From contig NZ_CP062005.1 of NCBI RefSeq assembly GCF_014840935.1, positions 1,116,001-1,180,000 of the forward strand: 64,000 bases of DNA. The letters are read 5' to 3'. Both the position numbers and the translations under genes were made by a program. Source of the DNA: Halomonas sp. YLGW01. Lineage in GTDB: Bacteria; Pseudomonadota; Gammaproteobacteria; Pseudomonadales; Halomonadaceae. Positions 9,320-18,736 of this stretch are shown here, piece by piece. Under the pieces are notes generated by a model. That model made no database searches, had not been told where the DNA came from, and saw nothing but the letters and a program-made list of their open reading frames with translations. Numbering within the stretch: position 1 is the first letter of the stretch; every line of letters begins with the position of its first letter.

Positions 9320-10338
9320 GTCTCGCCTGGCACACACATCACGACCTCAGCGGCGCCAATACCCTCGGTCTGCCCTGCGTGGCCGAGCGTTTCGTGGCGC
9401 CCGCGACCCCGGCCGAGCTCGCCGAAGTGCTGGTTGATGCGCGCGAGGCGGGCTGGCCGGTCACCGTGCTCGGGGGGGGGAGCAACCTGATTCTCGGCGA
9501 CTGGCTGCCGGGCCTGGTGGTGCGTCCGGCCCTCGGCGATTATCGCTGCGAGGCCCTCGATGATCAGCGGGTGAGGGTGCACGTGGAGGCCGGCATGAAC
9601 TGGCATGAGCTGGTCATGAGCCTGGCTAGGCGGGGCCTGTGGGGCATCGAGAACCTGGCGCTGATTCCCGGCCAGTGCGGTGCCGCCCCGATCCAGAACA
9701 TCGGCGCCTATGGTGTCGAGCTCGCGGATGTGCTGGAGCGGGTGCACCTGATGCATCTGGCCGATGGCCGTGAGCAGGTGCTCGAGGCCGCCGACTGTGG
9801 CTTCGGTTATCGGGATAGTATCTTCAAGCGTGCCCTCGACGGCCGGGTGGTGATCACTCGTCTGGAGCTTGACCTCTCGACTCGGGCCCAGCCGCGCCTG
9901 GGGTATGGGGACCTGGCGAACCGCGTCGGGCCGGCACCCACCGCCCTCGAGGTCGCCGAAGCCGTCTGTGCCCTGCGCCAGGAGAAGTTGCCTGACCCGG
10001 CGGTGCTCGCCAACGCCGGCAGCTTCTTCAAGAACCCGCTGGTCGAGGCCGATGTGGCTCGGGTGCTGCTGGAGCGTCATCCCGACATGCCGCACTTTTC
10101 CCAACCTGATGGCCGAGTCAAGCTGGCGGCCGGCTGGTTGATCGATCAGTGCGGGCTCAAGGGGTCTCGCGAGGGTGCCTTCGGCGTGCATGATCGTCAG
10201 GCCCTGGTGCTGGTCCATCATGGCGGCGGTGATGCCGAGGGGCTGCTTGGCTTCGCCGGCAGCATTGCCATGCGGGTGGCGGAACGCTTCGGCGTCACCC
10301 TGGAGCGTGAACCCAGGCTTGTCGGTATCACGGAGTAG
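9316..10338 (+). CDS. murB: MurB, UDP-N-acetylenolpyruvoylglucosamine reductase
   Basis: FAD- and NADPH-dependent enzyme that reduces enolpyruvyl-UDP-GlcNAc to UDP-MurNAc, the second committed step of peptidoglycan precursor synthesis. 340 residues, type I (E. coli-like) MurB. FAD-binding loop VLGGGSNLIL (about 51-60), NIGAYGVEL, and the catalytic serine in NAGSFFKNP (Ser236). GTG start overlapping the phosphatase stop. It is the last gene of the run that begins at exbB and is followed by a strong bidirectional terminator. Confidence 0.94.
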   Translation: MSLAWHTHHDLSGANTLGLPCVAERFVAPATPAELAEVLVDAREAGWPVTVLGGGSNLILGDWLPGLVVRPALGDYRCEALDDQRVRVHVEAGMNWHELVMSLARRGLWGIENLALIPGQCGAAPIQNIGAYGVELADVLERVHLMHLADGREQVLEAADCGFGYRDSIFKRALDGRVVITRLELDLSTRAQPRLGYGDLANRVGPAPTALEVAEAVCALRQEKLPDPAVLANAGSFFKNPLVEADVARVLLERHPDMPHFSQPDGRVKLAAGWLIDQCGLKGSREGAFGVHDRQALVLVHHGGGDAEGLLGFAGSIAMRVAERFGVTLEREPRLVGITE

Positions 10339-10387
10339 ATGGTCCAGTAGGCTCTCATGCCGTAGATCAGGCAAGCGACTGACCATG

Positions 10388-10422
10388 AAAAACGCCCGCA
10401 GGCTTGGCCTGCGGGCGTTTTT
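10388..10422. terminator. Bidirectional rho-independent terminator between murB and rne
   Basis: A 12-base stem ACGCCCGCAGGC / GCCTGCGGGCGT with a 3-base loop, flanked by AAAAA on the left and TTTTT on the right. It can therefore terminate the plus-strand murB run and the minus-strand rne transcript. Confidence 0.95.
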
Positions 10423-10468
10423 CGTTGATGCCGGTCAGTGATGGCCCGGGGTGCCCCGGGCCATCCGA

Positions 10469-13400
10469 TCACGACTGGCCGTCGTCGGCCTTGGCTTGCT
10501 GCTGCTCACGCCGACGGATCTCACGCGGATCGTTATGCGCGCGGCGACGGCGACGGGCCTTGGGCTTGGGCGTATCAGCCTTCGGCGCCTCTTGCTTCGG
10601 AGCTTCCGCCTTCGGGGCCTCCTGCTTCGGGGCTTCCGCCTTCGGCGTCTCCTGCTTCGGAGCTTCAGCCTTCGGCGTCTCCTGCTTCGGAGCTTCAGCC
10701 TTCGGTTGCTCGGCCTTCGGCGCCTCCTGCTTCGGAGCTTCCGCCTTCGGGGCCTCCTGCTTCGGGGCTTCCGCTTTTGGCGTCTCCTGCTTCGGAGCTT
10801 CCGCCTTCGGTTGCTCGGCCTTCGGCGCCTCCTGCTTCGGAGCTTCCGCCTTCGGGGCCTCCTGCTTCGGGGCTTCCGCCTTCGGCGTCTCCTGCTTCGG
10901 AGCTTCAGCCTTCGGCGTCTCCTGCTTCGGAGCTTCAGCCTTCGGTTGCTCGGCCTTCGGCGCCTCCTGCTTCGGAGCTTCCGCCTTCGGGGCCTCCTGC
11001 TTCGGGGCTTCCGCTTTTGGCGTCTCCTGCTTCGGAGCTTCCGCCTTCGGTTGCTCGGCCTTCGGCGCCTCCTGCTTCGGAGCTTCCGCCTTCGGCTGTT
11101 CGGCCTTCGGGGCTTCCGCCTGCGGGGCCGCCTGCTTCGGAGCCTCCGCCTTCGGCTGCTCGGCCTTCGGGGCCTCCTGCTTCGGAGCTTCCGCCTTCGG
11201 CTGATCGGCCTTCGGGGCTTCCTGCTTCGGGGCTTCTGCCTTCGGCTGCTCGGCCTTCGGGGCTTCCTGCTTCGGAGCTTCCGCCTTCGGCGCTTCCTGC
11301 TTCAGGGCTTCTGCCTTCGGGGCCTCCTGCTTCGGGGCTTCCGCCTTCGGGGCTTCCGCCTTCGGGGCCTCCTGCTTCGGGGCTTCCGCCTTCGGCTGCT
11401 CGGCCTTCGGGGCCTCCTGCTTCGGCGCCTCTTGCTTAGGGGCTTCCGCCTTCGGCTGCTCGGCCTTGGCGTCAGACTGCTGGGCTTCGGCCTGCAGACG
11501 TTGCTGCTCGGCCTCGGCCTGCGGGTTCACCGCGTGCTTGCGGGTCCGGTTGCGCGGGTTGTTGCGGGTGCGCTTGGGCTTGCCGTCGGTCTTGGCAGTT
11601 TCCTTGGCCGGCTGCTCCGCTGAGCTTGCCTTGTCGGCGGCCTGCTGGGGCTTCTTGTCGCCCTGGGGCTTATCGCTTTGCGGCTTGTCACCCTGGGCCT
11701 TGTCACCTTGCTGCTTGGCCGACGACGGCTTCTGCTGGCGACGTTCATCGTCCTGGCGCCCGCGTCCGCGACCGCCACCCTGGCGGCGTTCGTCGCCACG
11801 CCCCTCCGGCTTGGCGTCGCGCTGGTCGCCGCGGGTCTCGCCACGGTTGTCCTGGCGCTTGGCGCCCTGGCCGCGGTTGTCGTCACGGCCACGGCGGTTG
11901 CCACCGCGGCCGCCCCGTCCACCACGGCCGCCGCGGTCCTGGCGAGACTCGCCGTCGGCTTGCGCGTTGCGCTCGTCGTCCTGGCGCTTCGGGGTCGAGC
12001 GCTGGGAGCCACCTGCTTTCTCGCTCGCCGGGGCGGCGGGAGTCTCACCGCTACCGAGCAGCTTGCCGAGCCCCTTGAACAGACGGGTGATCACGCCGCT
12101 CTCGTCGGCGGCCGGCGCCTGGGGGGCGACGGGTGCTGCCTGAGGCTTGGACGTTTCTGGCTCTGCCTTCAGCGAGGCAGGGGCAGGTGCAGTATGGATC
12201 ACGCTCTTCACCGCGGCCTCGGCGCGCTGCACGGGCTTGGCGATGCTTTCGTCCGGTTCCTTGCCGACGTCGGTGTCGGTGGGCAGCTCGTAGCTGGACT
12301 TGACCGACTCGTCCTCATCGACATGGTCGTCGCGCAGGCGCTGGACATCGTAGTGCGGGGTGTCCATCTCCGGGTTCGGCAGCACCAGCAGGCGCACGCC
12401 TTGGCGACGCTCGATCTCGGCCAGCACCGCGCGCTTCTCGTTGAGCAGGTAAGTCGCCACCGGCACCGGCAGGATGGCGCGGATCTGGGCGCTGCGCTCC
12501 TTCATGGCCTCTTCCTCGAGCAGGCGCATGACGGAAAGCGACAGCGAGCGCACGTCGCGGATGGTGCCCTGGCCGTCACAGCGCGGGCAGACCACGCCGC
12601 TGGTCTCGCCGAGCGAGGGGCGCAGGCGCTGGCGGGACATCTCCATCAGGCCGAAGCGCGAGATGCGACCGATCTGCACCCGAGCGCGGTCGAGCTTCAG
12701 GGCATCGCGCATGCGATTCTCGACCTCACGCTGATTGCGCGCCGGGCTCATGTCGATGAAGTCGATGACCACCAGGCCGCCGATGTCGCGCAGGCGCAGC
12801 TGGCGGGCGATCTCGTCGGCGGCCTCGCTGTTGGTCTGCAGCGCGGTCTCCTCGATGTCGCTGCCGCGGGTGGCACGAGCCGAGTTGATGTCGATGGACA
12901 CCAGGGCCTCGGTGTGATCGATGACGATCGAGCCACCTGACGGTAGCTTCACTTCCCGCTGGTAGGCGGTCTCGATCTGCGACTCGATCTGGAAGCGCGA
13001 GAACAGCGGCACCTCATCGGCGTACAGCTTGATCTTCTGCTGGTAGGAGGGCATCACCTGGCGGATGAAGGCCAGGGCTTCCTCGTGCACCTCGGGGCTG
13101 TCGATCAGCACCTCGCCGATGTCGTTGCGCAGGTAGTCGCGCATGGCGCGGATGATGACGTTGGATTCCCGGTAGATCAGGAAGGGCGCGGGGCGCTTGC
13201 CGGCTTCCTCGGTGATCGATTCCCACACCTGGGCCAGGTAGTCCAGGTCCCACTGCAGCTCTTCGGAGGAACGGCCGATGCCGGCGGTGCGCACGATCAC
13301 GCCCATCTTGTCGGGCAGCGTGAGCTGACCCATCGCGTCCTTGAGCTGCGCCCGCTCCTCGCCCTCGATGCGCCGGGAGATGCCGCCGGCGCGCGGGTTG

Positions 13401-13789
13401 TTGGGCATCAGGACCAAGAAGCGACCAGCCAGGCTGATGAAGGTGGTCAGGGCCGCGCCCTTGTTGCCGCGCTCTTCCTTGTCGACCTGGACGATGACTT
13501 CCTGGCCTTCCTTGAGCACTTCCTTGATGTTGGGGCGCCCGCTGGGCTCCTTGATGAAGTACTCGCGGGAGATTTCCTTGAGTGGCAGGAAACCGTGGCG
13601 GTCGGCACCGAAGTCGACGAAGGCGGCTTCGAGGGAGGGTTCCACGCGGGTGATCTTGCCGCGATAGATATTAGCTTTCTTCTGTTCCCTGGCACCGGAT
13701 TCGATGTCCAGGTCGTACAGGCGTTGTCCATCGACCAGGGCGACTCGCAGCTCTTCCGGCTGGGTCGCATTGATGAGCATCCGTTTCAT
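10469..13789 (-). CDS. rne: Ribonuclease E with a long repetitive C-terminal scaffold
   Basis: Essential endoribonuclease for mRNA decay and rRNA/tRNA processing, and the scaffold of the degradosome. The catalytic half begins [15 protein letters not shown] (start at 13789; a TTG start at 13813 is less likely) and contains the S1 domain, the DNase I-like metal region ([18 protein letters not shown]) and the Zn-link CPRCDGQG. The C-terminal half is Arg/Gly-rich (about residues 600-690) and then, for some 300 residues, a near-perfect repeat of [10 protein letters not shown] pentads, ending in a basic block KARRRRRAH. Unusually long at 1106 residues. Membrane-anchor and enolase or PNPase sites are not recognisable by eye. 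In E. coli rne controls its own mRNA through its 5' leader. Confidence 0.94.
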   Translation of the reverse strand: MKRMLINATQPEELRVALVDGQRLYDLDIESGAREQKKANIYRGKITRVEPSLEAAFVDFGADRHGFLPLKEISREYFIKEPSGRPNIKEVLKEGQEVIVQVDKEERGNKGAALTTFISLAGRFLVLMPNNPRAGGISRRIEGEERAQLKDAMGQLTLPDKMGVIVRTAGIGRSSEELQWDLDYLAQVWESITEEAGKRPAPFLIYRESNVIIRAMRDYLRNDIGEVLIDSPEVHEEALAFIRQVMPSYQQKIKLYADEVPLFSRFQIESQIETAYQREVKLPSGGSIVIDHTEALVSIDINSARATRGSDIEETALQTNSEAADEIARQLRLRDIGGLVVIDFIDMSPARNQREVENRMRDALKLDRARVQIGRISRFGLMEMSRQRLRPSLGETSGVVCPRCDGQGTIRDVRSLSLSVMRLLEEEAMKERSAQIRAILPVPVATYLLNEKRAVLAEIERRQGVRLLVLPNPEMDTPHYDVQRLRDDHVDEDESVKSSYELPTDTDVGKEPDESIAKPVQRAEAAVKSVIHTAPAPASLKAEPETSKPQAAPVAPQAPAADESGVITRLFKGLGKLLGSGETPAAPASEKAGGSQRSTPKRQDDERNAQADGESRQDRGGRGGRGGRGGNRRGRDDNRGQGAKRQDNRGETRGDQRDAKPEGRGDERRQGGGRGRGRQDDERRQQKPSSAKQQGDKAQGDKPQSDKPQGDKKPQQAADKASSAEQPAKETAKTDGKPKRTRNNPRNRTRKHAVNPQAEAEQQRLQAEAQQSDAKAEQPKAEAPKQEAPKQEAPKAEQPKAEAPKQEAPKAEAPKAEAPKQEAPKAEALKQEAPKAEAPKQEAPKAEQPKAEAPKQEAPKADQPKAEAPKQEAPKAEQPKAEAPKQAAPQAEAPKAEQPKAEAPKQEAPKAEQPKAEAPKQETPKAEAPKQEAPKAEAPKQEAPKAEQPKAEAPKQETPKAEAPKQETPKAEAPKQEAPKAEAPKQEAPKAEQPKAEAPKQETPKAEAPKQEAPKAEAPKQEAPKAEQPKAEAPKQETPKAEAPKQETPKAEAPKQEAPKAEAPKQEAPKADTPKPKARRRRRAHNDPREIRRREQQQAKADDGQS
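10577..11470 (-). repeat. Coding tandem repeats in the rne tail (15/30-bp units, 240-bp higher-order duplication)
   Basis: About 890 bp built from 15-base units encoding APK(Q/A)E and AEQPK. Within it, the stretch from about 10592 to 10855 recurs essentially base-for-base 240 bp further on (about 10832 to 11095), including the uncommon variant GCTTTTGGCGTC at 10772 and 11012. All lengths are multiples of three, so expansion and contraction keep the frame. Confidence 0.9.
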
Positions 13790-14385
13790 GTTGTCTCGCT
13801 TGCAGTCGCGCACCGGATGGCGCCCGTAAGCGGTCGACGAAGGCGAACCTCTGGGTGCTGCGTGCTTGTGCTCAGCGCATGTCGCGGATGCTTGTGCGCC
13901 CGGCTCGGGCCGCGGGGAGGTCCCGTGGCTATACGAGCGTGATCATGTTGAGTACGCGGCGGTGGCGGGACATGTTTCGGCGGGCATTACGCCCTGCCGG
14001 CCCCGCGGTCAACCGCCAGACACCTGGCATACATCGATTCGCCAACGCCGGCCTCCGGCTCGCTGTTGAGTATTCCCGTGGCCTGCGGGTCGTCCCGTCT
14101 CTGGGAACGGCCCGGGGTCCGGGCGTGGCGTTCAAGTTTCGCTTTCTTCTTACAGTGGCTCCGCAACGCTGCAAGGGCAGGCGTCATGGAGGCCAGATTC
14201 GGTTCGCTCTGGCCTGCGTGTCTGTCGGGCAGGCGCGGCTGTCGGGCAGTGAAAGGCCCATTTGAGCGAGCTGGAAATATAACAGCAATGCCCGATAGCA
14301 GCAATTGGCGCAGGGGCGGCGCGGGTGCGGTAGAATGCGCCCATCAATCGAGCGCAAGACATGACCAGGCGAGACGGAGTAACGA
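13790..14385. other. 596-bp divergent gap between rne and rluC
   Basis: No gene is supported here. On the minus strand a weak promoter-like pair, TTGCAG and TAAGAA with a 16-base spacer (about 14143-14170), would give rne a leader of roughly 350 bases. That is similar in size to the 361-base autoregulatory leader of E. coli rne, but I cannot verify a conserved structure. On the plus strand TAGAAT at 14331-14336 could be the rluC -10, with TTGGCG at 14305 at an over-long 20-base spacing. Confidence 0.4.
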
Positions 14386-15333
14386 ATGGCCGAGGGGCGA
14401 GAAGTACAGTGGATCGAGGTCACCGAGGGCCAGGTAGGGCAGCGCATTGACAACTTCCTGCGCACCCGACTGAAGGGAGCGCCCAAGGCACTGATCTACC
14501 GGATCGTGCGCAAGGGGGAGGTGCGGGTCAACAAGAAGCGGGTCAAGGTCGACTACCGCCTCCAACTCAACGACCTGGTGCGGGTGCCGCCGCTGCGGCT
14601 GGCCCCGGAGGAAGCGGTGCGCGAGGTCAGCGACAACCTGCGCAACCTGCTGGCCGGCAGCGTGCTGGTCGAGGGGCCGGGCTGGCTGGTGATCAACAAG
14701 CCGTCGGGCCTCGCCGTTCACGGTGGCAGTGGCGTCAAGATCGGGCTGATCGAGGCCCTGCGCCAGGTGCGTGAGGATCTGGACTTCCTCGAGCTGGTGC
14801 ATCGGCTGGACCGGGATACCTCGGGCTGCCTGCTGCTGGCCAAGTCGCGCCCCGCGCTGCTGACCCTCAACGAGGCCCTCAAGGGGCGCAAGATGGACAA
14901 GCAGTACCTGGCGCTGGTGGCCGGGCGCTGGCCGGCACGGCGTGACTACGTCAGCGCGCGGCTGGATCGCTTCGAGGCCGGCAACGGCGAGCGTCGGGTG
15001 CGAGTCGACCCGGCGGGCAAGGTGTCACGGACCCGCTTTGGAGTGCGCGAGACCTTTGCCAACGCCACCCTGATCGAGGCCGAGCCGGTCACCGGGCGCA
15101 CCCATCAGATCCGCGTCCATGCCGCCCATGCCGGTCATCCCCTGCTCGGGGATGACAAGTACGGCACCCGTCAGGGCGAGTCACTGGCGGGGCGGCTGGG
15201 GCTCAATCGTCTCTTCCTGCATGCCGCGGCCTTGACCTTCCCCGAGCCCGACAGCGGGCGTCCGGTGCACGTCAAGGCGCCGCTGGGCGAGGAGCTCGGT
15301 GCGGTGCTCGAACGCGCGCGTCGTCAGTCCTGA
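14386..15333 (+). CDS. rluC: RluC, 23S rRNA pseudouridine synthase
   Basis: Pseudouridine synthase of the RluA family; RluC modifies U955, U2504 and U2580 of 23S rRNA. An S4 RNA-binding domain occupies about residues 15-80 (IDNFLRTRLKG, YRIVRKGEVRVNKKR). The catalytic motif HRLDRDTSG has Asp142, followed by KQYLALV and GRTHQIRVHAAHAGHPLLGD. 315 residues. The assignment to RluC rather than RluD or RluA rests on the position next to rne, which is the standard gammaproteobacterial neighbourhood. Confidence 0.92.
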   Translation: MAEGREVQWIEVTEGQVGQRIDNFLRTRLKGAPKALIYRIVRKGEVRVNKKRVKVDYRLQLNDLVRVPPLRLAPEEAVREVSDNLRNLLAGSVLVEGPGWLVINKPSGLAVHGGSGVKIGLIEALRQVREDLDFLELVHRLDRDTSGCLLLAKSRPALLTLNEALKGRKMDKQYLALVAGRWPARRDYVSARLDRFEAGNGERRVRVDPAGKVSRTRFGVRETFANATLIEAEPVTGRTHQIRVHAAHAGHPLLGDDKYGTRQGESLAGRLGLNRLFLHAAALTFPEPDSGRPVHVKAPLGEELGAVLERARRQS

Positions 15334-15390
15334 TGCGCTGACGGGCCGCGTTCACTTATCTTTTAGCGGCAATTTCTTAGCGGGAGAGTT

Positions 15391-16044
15391 ATGCGTTACC
15401 GACTGGTGATCTTCGATTGGGACGGCACCCTGATGGACTCCGAGGCGCGCATCGTCGCCTGCATGCAGGCGGCCGCCCGGGATGCGGAATGGGGCGAGCT
15501 GCGTGCCGAGGCGGTGAGTGACATCATCGGTCTGGGGCTGCCGGAGGCCATTGCGCGGATGTGTCCGGGGATCGGCGCCGACCAGGCCGAGCGGCTGCGC
15601 CAGCACTATGCCCGTCACTTCGTGGCCGCCGAGGCCGAGCCGCTATCCTTCTTCCCGGGCGTTGAGGCCGGGGTGGCGACGCTGCGGGAGCGCCCCGGGA
15701 CACGGCTGGCGGTGGCCACCGGCAAGAGTCGTCGCGGTCTCGATCGGGTATTCGCCGAAAGCGGCAGCGGGGCCTGGTTCGATGCCAGTCGTACCGCCGA
15801 TGAGACCCGCTCCAAGCCGCACCCCCTGATGCTCGAGGAGCTCCTCGATGAGCTCGAGGTGTCGGCGGATGAGGCCGTGATGGTGGGGGACACCGAGTAT
15901 GATCTGGAGATGGCGCGGGCGCTGTCGATGGATCGAGTGGCCATGACCTATGGCGTGCATGCGCCCGAGCGGCTGGCCGCCAGTCGACCGACCTTTACCA
16001 CCGACAGGTTTCCTGAGCTGGTCGAGTGGCTGATCGGGCGGTAA
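15391..16044 (+). CDS. HAD-superfamily hydrolase (phosphoglycolate phosphatase-like)
   Basis: A 217-residue haloacid-dehalogenase-family phosphatase. Motif I FDWDGTLMDS has nucleophile Asp9 and acid Asp11, motif II is AVATGKSRRG, the motif III lysine is in SKPHPLML, and motif IV GDTEYDLEMA carries the metal-binding acids. The cap insertion between motifs I and II is the small helical type of the Gph-like subfamily. A homologue sits between rluC and the SppA-type protease in Pseudomonas. Substrate unknown; phosphoglycolate or another small phosphate ester is likely. GGGAGAG lies upstream of the start. Confidence 0.85.
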   Translation: MRYRLVIFDWDGTLMDSEARIVACMQAAARDAEWGELRAEAVSDIIGLGLPEAIARMCPGIGADQAERLRQHYARHFVAAEAEPLSFFPGVEAGVATLRERPGTRLAVATGKSRRGLDRVFAESGSGAWFDASRTADETRSKPHPLMLEELLDELEVSADEAVMVGDTEYDLEMARALSMDRVAMTYGVHAPERLAASRPTFTTDRFPELVEWLIGR

Positions 16045-16105
16045 CGGCCATGCCCGTCCCCAGTGACACGATGGCTTTGGACACGATGGCTTTGTAAGGA
16101 ACAGG

Positions 16106-17194
16106 ATGCCCATGAGTGATGATACCCCGAAGGATCGCTGGACCCAGGGCCCGGAGCTGAGCCCTGACGATCTGCGGCGTGCCACCCGGGAGGGAGATAA
16201 GGGCGCGGCCGTGCCGCCCGGCGACGATGCCGAGACCCTGCGCGAGCGTCAGCGCCTGGCCCAGCTCGAGATGATGGATCATTGGATCGGCGGGGTGCTC
16301 GCCGAGCAGCGTCGGTCGCGACGCTGGAAGCTGTTCTTTCGTTTTCTCTTCGCTGCGCTGATCCTGACCTCGCTGGCGACCACTTTCTATGGCGTCTACC
16401 AGGCGGGGCAGCCGGCGGTGACGGGCGAGCGGCACCTGGGCGTGGTCGAGGTGGAAGGGGTGATCGATAGTAAGTCGCCGGCCAGCGCCGAGCGCATCAT
16501 CGAAGGCCTCAGGCGGGCCTGGAAGGCGCCGAGCGCCGAGGCGGTGGTGCTGCATATCAACAGCCCCGGCGGCAGCCCCGTGCAGTCCCAGCGCATCTAT
16601 GACGAGATGATGCGACTGCGCCAGCAGGGCGACAAGCCGATCATCGCGGTGATCGAGGACATCGGTGCCAGCGGTTCTTACTACATTGCCGCGGCCGCCG
16701 ATGAGATCGTCGCCGCGCCGGCGAGCCTGGTGGGGTCGATCGGGGTGATCTTCTCGGGTTTTGGCCTGGAAGAGGTCATCGATCGCCTGGGGGTGGAGCG
16801 TCGCGTCTTCACCGCCGGCGACAACAAGGCCTTCCTGGACCCCTTCAAGGATATCTCGCCGCAGCAGCGGGCGTTCTGGCAGCAGGTGCTCGATACCACT
16901 CATCGCCAGTTCATCGATGACGTCAAGGCGGGGCGTGGTAAGCGGCTCGGCGACGATCCGGAGCTTTTCACGGGGCTGGTGTGGACCGGCGAGCAGGCCC
17001 TGGAGCTTGGGCTGGTGGATCGCCTGGACACCTTGGATGGGGTGGCCCGAGAGCAGCTGGAGACGCCCCGCGTCAAGGACTATACCCCGGGGCTCGATCC
17101 CTTCGAGCGCCTGACGCGCCGTTTCGGTCGGGTGGCCGCCGAGTGGATGGGGCTGCCCCAGGCGCAGTCGCCGCTGCGCTATCAGGCCTACTGA
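16106..17194 (+). CDS. sppA: Membrane-anchored S49 family serine peptidase (SppA-type)
   Basis: Short-form signal-peptide peptidase. It has an N-terminal hydrophilic segment, one membrane helix at about residues 76-98 (LFFRFLFAALILTSLATTF) and a periplasmic S49 domain. The catalytic dyad is visible: Ser189 in GASGSYYIA and Lys241 in GDNKAFLDPFK. 362 residues, matching the short SppA proteins of Pseudomonas rather than the double-length E. coli SppA. The start at 16106 follows AAGGAACAG; the ATG two codons later is also possible. It probably degrades cleaved signal peptides or other small membrane peptides. Confidence 0.87.
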   Translation: MPMSDDTPKDRWTQGPELSPDDLRRATREGDKGAAVPPGDDAETLRERQRLAQLEMMDHWIGGVLAEQRRSRRWKLFFRFLFAALILTSLATTFYGVYQAGQPAVTGERHLGVVEVEGVIDSKSPASAERIIEGLRRAWKAPSAEAVVLHINSPGGSPVQSQRIYDEMMRLRQQGDKPIIAVIEDIGASGSYYIAAAADEIVAAPASLVGSIGVIFSGFGLEEVIDRLGVERRVFTAGDNKAFLDPFKDISPQQRAFWQQVLDTTHRQFIDDVKAGRGKRLGDDPELFTGLVWTGEQALELGLVDRLDTLDGVAREQLETPRVKDYTPGLDPFERLTRRFGRVAAEWMGLPQAQSPLRYQAY

Positions 17195-17236
17195 GGCAGA
17201 GAGTCCGCCGGGCTGGCTGCCTTGAGCGTTTTAGGT

Positions 17237-17845
17237 CTATCCGGCGCCGGGGTCATCCGCCTCGGCGCCCAGCGGGTCGAGGCCGGCGTCTCTCAGCATG
17301 GCGCACAGGCGAATCAGTGGCAGGCCGATCAGGCTGTTGGGGTCGTTGCCCTCGAGGCGCTCGAAGAGGGCGATGCCAAGGCCTTCCATGCGAAAACTGC
17401 CGGCGCTGTCCAGCGGCTGTTCGCGGGCCACATAGCGGGCGATCTCGTCTGCCCGCAGGTGGCGAAACACCACATCGAAGGTTTCGTGGGCGAGCCAGTG
17501 CCGGCCGCCGGCGGTGTCGAGCAGCGCCAGTCCCGTCATGAAGTGCACGCGCTGGCCCGAGAAGCGTGCCAGGTGGGCGCGGGCGGCGGCGTCGCTGCCG
17601 GGCTTGCCGAGTATCTCGCCGTCGAACACGGCGACCTGGTCAGAGCCGATGATCAGGTGGTGCGAGAAGGTCTCGGCCAGGCGGCTGGCCTTGGCGAGCG
17701 CCAGGCGGTGCACCAGGGCGTCCGGCGATTCACCGGGACGGGGCGTTTCGTCGATCTCGGGACTCGCCCAAGTGAACGGCAGGCCCAGGCGCTCGAGCAG
17801 CTGGCGGCGCCAGGGGGAACTCGAGGCGAGAATCAGGGGTGGCAT
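17237..17845 (-). CDS. maf: Maf-family nucleotide pyrophosphatase (YceF-like, 7-methyl-GTP type)
   Basis: House-cleaning NTP pyrophosphatase. The N-terminus PLILASSSPWRRQLL is the family signature, with HHLIIGSDQVAVFDGEILGKP in the middle and a C-terminal GIALFERLEGNDPNSLIGLPL. The YceF/Maf-2 subfamily prefers 7-methyl-GTP, and its location opposite yceD-rpmF-plsX matches E. coli yceF. 202 residues. GAGGAG precedes the start. It is divergent from yceD, and the promoter for yceD lies in the 124-base gap. Confidence 0.88.
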   Translation of the reverse strand: MPPLILASSSPWRRQLLERLGLPFTWASPEIDETPRPGESPDALVHRLALAKASRLAETFSHHLIIGSDQVAVFDGEILGKPGSDAAARAHLARFSGQRVHFMTGLALLDTAGGRHWLAHETFDVVFRHLRADEIARYVAREQPLDSAGSFRMEGLGIALFERLEGNDPNSLIGLPLIRLCAMLRDAGLDPLGAEADDPGAG

Positions 17846-17931
17846 GTGATCTCCTCAGCGGCAGATGGGGCGTGTCGAGGCGGTCAAGTGTGCCCCGCCG
17901 GCCGGGAGGCGTACAGCCGTGTCGGGATGCT

Positions 17932-17960
17932 TTGACACCCGGCGGGGGAGTGCCTATCAT
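17932..17960 (+). promoter_or_regulatory. Strong sigma70 promoter for the yceD-rpmF-fab operon
   Basis: Consensus -35 TTGACA (17932-17937), exactly 17 bases of spacer, then -10 TATCAT (17955-17960). Transcription should begin near 17967, only a few bases before the yceD ATG at 17970, so the message would be leaderless or almost so. Confidence 0.8.
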
Positions 17961-17969
17961 TGCGCGCCT

Positions 17970-18497
17970 ATGTTGACCACACGACTCCCCTTGAAGGTTG
18001 AGCCTCATCGGCTCGCCGCCAACGCCGAACATCTCGAAGGCCTCGTGGCCCTCGATCAGTTCGCGCGCCTCGCTGAAGATGCCGGGCCCCAGCAGGGCGA
18101 TTGCCAAGTCTGGCTGGACTTCGCCATCGACACTCAAGGGCGTCGAGTGATTGAGGGTCGGCTTGCGGCCGATGTGCAGTTGCCGTGCCGGCGCTGCATG
18201 GAGCCGATGCCGACCCAGGTCAGTAGCCATTTCCTGTTGGGTGTGGTCAGCAGCGATGCGCTTGCCGCCGATCTGCCGAGCACGCACGAACCGGTGGTGG
18301 TGGAAGACGAACAGCTGAATCTCCTGACGGTGATCGAGGATGAACTGATCCTCAGTCTGCCGCAGGTGATTTATCACGACGAGGCGCAGTGTCGTGTCTC
18401 GTCAGACCAGCTGAGCAGCGGCGACGCGTCCGAGGCCTCGGCAACGCCTGCTGATAGTCCTTTCGATGTGCTGCGCACCTTGAAAGGCAAATCCTGA
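17970..18497 (+). CDS. yceD: YceD/DUF177 family protein
   Basis: A 175-residue DUF177 protein, widely encoded just upstream of rpmF and linked to 23S rRNA accumulation in plants and bacteria. Family features are the paired cysteines in LPCRRCMEPM, EDEQLNLLTVIEDELILSLPQV and a last cysteine about 15 residues on. The start at 17970 is chosen because it opens the conserved N-terminus and because a strong promoter sits immediately upstream; there is no Shine-Dalgarno sequence. It is followed by rpmF after 32 bases. A 35-codon upstream extension is open but would lie before the predicted transcription start. Confidence 0.85.
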   Translation: MLTTRLPLKVEPHRLAANAEHLEGLVALDQFARLAEDAGPQQGDCQVWLDFAIDTQGRRVIEGRLAADVQLPCRRCMEPMPTQVSSHFLLGVVSSDALAADLPSTHEPVVVEDEQLNLLTVIEDELILSLPQVIYHDEAQCRVSSDQLSSGDASEASATPADSPFDVLRTLKGKS

Positions 18498-18529
18498 TAG
18501 ATCATCGATGCACTCTGGAGTGAATTCCC

Positions 18530-18700
18530 ATGGCAGTTCAAAAGAGCCGTAAGACCCGTTCCAAGCGCGGCATGCGTCGTGCCCACGACTCACTGACCGC
18601 ACCGACCCTGTCCCAGGACAAGGAAACCGGTACCACTCACCGTCGCCACCACGTGGCCGCCGACGGTTTCTACCGAGGTCGTCAGGTCGTCGAAGCCTGA
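18530..18700 (+). CDS. rpmF: 50S ribosomal protein L32
   Basis: Fifty-six residues beginning [17 protein letters not shown] and ending [11 protein letters not shown], clearly bL32; the E. coli protein has 57. CTGGAG precedes the ATG. It lies between yceD and plsX as in almost all gammaproteobacteria, tying ribosome synthesis to fatty-acid and phospholipid synthesis through one transcript. The bacterial zinc-ribbon version of L32 has paired cysteines; this one has none, so it is the C-minus type. Confidence 0.97.
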   Translation: MAVQKSRKTRSKRGMRRAHDSLTAPTLSQDKETGTTHRRHHVAADGFYRGRQVVEA

Positions 18701-18736
18701 GTCAGTGCTTCGTCCGGCGACGCTCAGCGCATTGAC

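Noticed and set aside
10404-11623. Long plus-strand open frames across the rne tail
   Set aside because: All frames stay open because the underlying 15-bp repeat is free of stops; the products are low-complexity repeats and the minus strand encodes a clear RNase E.
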